Positions 59,924 to 64,000 of a stretch of 64,000 nucleotides of DNA are shown one piece after another. Both the position numbers and the translations under genes were made by a program. The stretch spans positions 317,001 to 381,000 of the forward strand of contig NC_092673.1 in assembly GCF_964355755.1 (NCBI RefSeq), given 5' to 3'. Within the stretch, counting starts at the first letter, position 1, and each line of letters opens with the position of its first letter. Source of the stretch: Antedon mediterranea (lineage: Eukaryota; Echinodermata; Crinoidea; Comatulida; Antedonidae). Below the pieces are notes generated by a model. That model saw only the letters and a list, made by a program, of their open reading frames with translations, did no database searches and was not told where the DNA came from.

Positions 59924-60364
59924 GCCATAATGCATGGGGAAAAAGCCCCTGCATGGCTTAGCACTGCTAAGGGCCCGCCATAATGCATGGGGAAAAATCC
60001 CCTGCATGGCTTAGCACTGCTAAGGGCCCGCCATAATGCATGGGAAAAAAGCCCCTGCATGGCTTAGCACTGCTTAGGGCCCGCCATAATGCATGAGGAA
60101 AAAGCCCCTGCATGGCTTAGCACTGCTAAGGGCCCGCCATAATGCATAGGGAAAAATCCCCTGCATGGCTTAGCACTGCTAAGGGCCCGCCATAATGCAC
60201 GGGGAAAAAGCACCTGCATGGCTTAGCACTGCTAAGGGCCCGCCATAATGCATGGGGAAAAAGCCTCTGCATGGCTTAGCACTGCTAAGGGCCCGCCATA
60301 ATGCATGGGGAAAAGCCCCTGCATGGCTTAAAAGCCCCTGCATGGCTTAGCACTGCTAAGGGCC
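59924..60364. repeat. 53-bp hairpin-forming tandem array, eight copies
   Basis: Units start every 53 bases from 59924 with GCCATAATGCATGGGG. Each can fold TGCATGGGG against CCCCTGCA and TTAGC against GCTAA, and ends GGGCCC. The last unit carries an internal partial duplication of AAAGCCCCTGCATGGCTTA. Confidence 0.96.
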
Positions 60365-62681
60365 CTTCGATGCTGTATAGTTGCATGGATTTCTCATGCT
60401 CTAGGGACCCTGTGTTTAGCCAGTGAGTTCGTTCATCATAGTCTTTACACCACTGCCTAGTCCTACCAAATATTCCAAGTTTGAGGTGGGCAAGTGAACA
60501 AATGTAGCACGCACGCTGGCACAATTTGTAGTGATCTTATTTCGTAAAAGTTAAATGGATTCAATGTAGCCAATAACTCGCTACAAAGTCATATACTTGT
60601 TGATTTTAATTTATCTAATCGGTTGTCAGATTTAAAATCTGAACAACCCTATAAAAATTCTTCTTTTATTTGATAAGTTCAATAATAATCCATAAGAAAT
60701 ATCAGAATCTTTTGTCGGCCAAACAGTTAAACCACTTGAGATAAATGCAATCTTTGTAGGAAAAGAAAAGATGTTTTTTATTGCAATTTTATTGTTTCTT
60801 TGTGCATTTTTAAAATTAAAAGAAGCTAAATGGTTTTAATCGCGCTGAAAAACTCGTCAAAAGGTTAACTTCATATACAATTGAAATTTGAGTTGTTGAT
60901 ATTTTTTTTTGTAATCGCAAGTTCAGCAGATATTGATACTATTGGTGTCAGTAAGCCAGGGGCAGTCTCGACTAGACATAGCCCTCGGCACATTTAAGGG
61001 AACAATTTCAAGGTTTCTATTGTGAAATGATACCATGTTTTCATGTGTAGTGTTAATTGTAAATCTTGATTTTCATATGCTTTTGAAATGAGGCGTAAAA
61101 ATACTCTGTTAGCTGGATGCTTTGAAAACATGAGCAGACAGAACCACAACAATTCACTGCAGAGCCAATTTGGCCTACTTTTTGTGAACTTGTGAGGTGG
61201 TGAAATAAGTTAGGTCAACGCTAACAGATACCCATGTCCCCTGACCCAGGTGTAGAGGCACTAGTAACCCTCCTTTGGGCCATGTACCCCTGGAGATTTT
61301 GGGTTACCATCAAACTTTGGCAACATATTTTAGCAGCAACAACAGATTAATATTAAGTTACCATGATCTAACTAAACAAATAAGGATTTGGGTTATAATT
61401 GGCCGTCTTACAAAATGAAAGTTTGAAGAAAATAAATGAATAATTTTTATGAATTGTTTATTTATTAAAGGGACATACAACTGGCATTGTTTTAAAACAA
61501 ATATGACAAGTAAATTTGATGAAAGGTATTTTAAGCATCAATACAATAAAAGCATAAACCATACTTGAATGTAAACCAGTTGCTTGTCTGTCTGAGTGTA
61601 AATATGAACTTTTTATTCAGGGTTCTCAGTACATGATGAATGTTTGAACCCCGAACGGCCGATGGTCTCTCACCGAGTGACCAATAACATTTTCACTCAT
61701 CTAACCTGTTCAACTTTCTTTGAGGAAACAACAACTTGGAACATACACAATGTATGATAATGTAAAGACTTGATAAGGGCTCTTGCACAAAAAACTAAAT
61801 CAAACCATTGATCAGATTACTTTAAAAATCAGAATAGCTACTTAATAATGATTTAAGAGTATATGAATGTATTGATTTACACTTATTAAGAAATTGAACA
61901 GAAAAAAGGTTAAAAGTTACTAGATAAAATTGATTTATTATTCACAATTGCTTGGCTATCAAAACTATAAAAATTTTATAGGAAAAACACACAATTGAAA
62001 ATTGAGTTTGATTTGCCTTCTTTTGTGCTATTTTTATCCATCTAGTAATATATTTTCCTTTACTGTTGAGAAATATTTCGGTAACGAAAGAGAAACAAAT
62101 CAGAAAAAATGTGAATATTATGTAATAAGTTTATCAGGATGTCACAAGGTTTATTGACTTTTTTATATTGTAAAGTACATGTTATTTACTTAAACCCTAA
62201 AAGCAATATTTTACATATTTCTGAAATTAAAATTAACTTGGTAAAATTCCAAGTTATTTATGTTGTAAAGTTGTTTATTATCTGCTGTCTGCAACATCAA
62301 CTATTTACCTTTTCATATCCTTTATTATTCATTAGAACACATAAAGGAATTTCAGACATAGTAATCCTTAAAGCCGTCAGATTGCATTCCTACCCTTTGT
62401 CAATAATTGGCTAGGTATTCTGGTATAGTATAAAGGTAAACAAATGGTAATATCACTATTGACTGAGGTATGCAGTTGGAGGCCAAAGGTAAACATCAAA
62501 TGAAAATATTATTCATACAAAATAATAAGACAAATTAAGTCACTGCATTTCAAAGAAACTTTAGAAACTAATGAGGGCATTCTTCTAAGTACAAACTTGT
62601 TTCTTTGTGATTGAGGGAGCTATTACACTTTTTTTTACAAATATTAAATGATAATGAAAGAAGGAAGGATATTTAAGAGAA
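60365..62681. other. Presumed intronic stretch
   Basis: Starts with a - strand open frame (60362-60540) of unknown nature; the rest is AT-rich with no supported exon. Confidence 0.4.
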
Positions 62682-62776
62682 ATTAGTTACATTAGTTTAC
62701 ATTAGTTTTACATTAGTTTTACATTAGTTTTACATTAGTTTTACATTAGTTTTACATTAGTTTTACATTAGTTACA
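62682..62776. repeat. 11-bp minisatellite, about eight copies
   Basis: ATTAGTTTTAC repeated; the outer copies are one or two bases shorter. Confidence 0.95.
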
Positions 62777-64000
62777 TAAACATAAATGTATAATAACAAA
62801 AAGAAATTGAATAACATTGGTGATACATTTTATGAAGAAATGTAAAATGCATTGTATTTAATTTCTTGAGGGAATGCATTAATTTTCAGACAGTTTATTT
62901 TTTTTTAATATTCTGCGAAAATGATCTATTATGTTTCAGTGACGTGAGTATCACATTAGGTATACCATAAATCAATCAACATTGATAGTATATATAATGT
63001 CATTGATTTGCTTAACATGTGTTTTCCTAACCAATCACCAACTCAAAGGGTTTATTGACAACAACAAAATACTATTGATGTGTATATAAAAAGCTGTTTT
63101 TTGTCGGTTTTTGCAACCATCGTGGGGATGGAAGAACTAACCTAACTTAAGAATTGACGTAAGCAATAAGCAAACGACCAATAACAGCATTTTAAAAATT
63201 ATAAAAAGTCACTCATGAACTTTTTTAAGTGGCCAAAGTAACAGAACCCTAAATATTGAATTGATGTAACATGATGTCAACAAAGTTTAAATGATTTGTG
63301 GGATCAGAAACTTATAAAAAATGTTTATTTGTTTGTATTTTTTCGAGCTTTTTCTTCACTTCTCCCATACATTGATTGATCATCGGTTCAAGTAAAGTCC
63401 ACTGTTTACGAAAAACAATGCCTGAACGACGACGATAAGTAATTATGAATGGTACAATCAGTTGCGTGGGATACGTCCTTCGATGGTGCAATCACATTTA
63501 ATCGCTGCCCAACCGGGAGAAAAAGAAATCATGCGAACCAACTATAACTTGGCAATGGTAACTTTGTGGAGGGTGTAGTCACAAAATGTTTGACATTCCA
63601 GTGAACTACTTATCCAAATTAAGAATTTTATAATTAATCACATTTGATGTAGCCTGACATTAAACAATCATGCATCATACAGCATGGCAAGCCAATATAT
63701 ATGATGTTGCACAAAGAAAAAGCGTTTTTCCACATAAAAAACAAAAGAAATCGGAGAACTTTATGTGATTATTATAAGTAATCAATTCAAAGTGTGAAAA
63801 AATAATAAATGTTAAAAAATGAATAAAATTACAAACATTCATACATAATTAAACATAATAGGAATAATTAAAAAAATCTTGAACTTTTAATAAACTCGGC
63901 ACATAAATGCCATTGGACATAATTGTACATTATGTTGCGTGAATAAAAAGAGTTTATTGATTAGCTTTTAAGAATAATAATATGATGGGGAGTACAAATT
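62777..64000. other. AT-rich end of window
   Basis: No exon recognised. A slightly CpG-richer patch at 63410-63560 has no long frame. Confidence 0.4.

Noticed and set aside
56330-61215. Scattered single AGGTCA half-sites in the ferlin region
   Set aside because: Outside 57659-57825 their number is near chance expectation for both strands.
1-64000. tRNA, rRNA and other RNA genes
   Set aside because: No tRNA B-box with matching A-box and cloverleaf, and no rRNA-like block, was seen on either strand by eye; a covariance-model scan would be decisive.

Overview
This is AT-rich, intron-rich animal DNA. It probably comes from a marine invertebrate deuterostome, with an echinoderm or other ambulacrarian as my best guess. 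The reasons are spliced exons with GT/AG borders, two CYP26 (retinoic-acid hydroxylase) genes, a ferlin, several MITE families and many minisatellites. The species call is inference. Four genes can be supported. (1) Positions 85-1149, + strand: the last three exons of a mitochondrial-type glycerol-3-phosphate acyltransferase (GPAM/GPAT1 family). (2) Positions 2593-6424, - strand: a complete four-exon CYP26-like P450 of 505 aa (gene A). (3) Positions 10431-14845, - strand: a second complete four-exon CYP26-like P450 of 523 aa (gene B). All its intron phases match gene A, so the two are a tandem duplicate. (4) Positions 45416-45596, - strand: the last exon of a ferlin, carrying the C-terminal membrane anchor. 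The rest of that gene should lie at higher coordinates, inside or beyond the last 18 kb. Layout: GPAM and CYP26 gene A converge tail to tail, and gene A is followed by gene B in the same orientation. The roughly 30 kb from 14.9 to 45.4 kb shows no gene I can support. It holds promoter-like sequence for gene B, two MITE families, LINE/SINE tails, foldback elements and large tandem arrays: a 19-bp unit at 32.65-33.35 kb, then three adjacent related arrays at 36.9-38.9 kb. From 45.6 to 64 kb the sequence is AT-rich and looks CpG-poor, as expected for introns. It carries a non-autonomous DNA transposon and further minisatellites (21, 22, 15, 21, 39, 53 and 11 bp). Function: the CYP26 pair should clear retinoic acid at the ER membrane. 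Upstream of gene B lie a consensus DR2 retinoic-acid-type element, a perfect IR3 nuclear-receptor palindrome and three perfect CREs. Gene A also has a perfect CRE about 0.4 kb upstream. This suggests, but does not prove, retinoid feedback with cAMP/CREB or AP-1/ATF input. No CRISPR array, tRNA or rRNA was seen. The most unusual features are the nuclear-receptor/CRE cluster at gene B, the nested higher-order structure of the 40-bp array, the excess of the octamer TAGGCCTA in the first 44 kb with none after, and a tandem duplication that captured the 3' end of the GPAM coding sequence.
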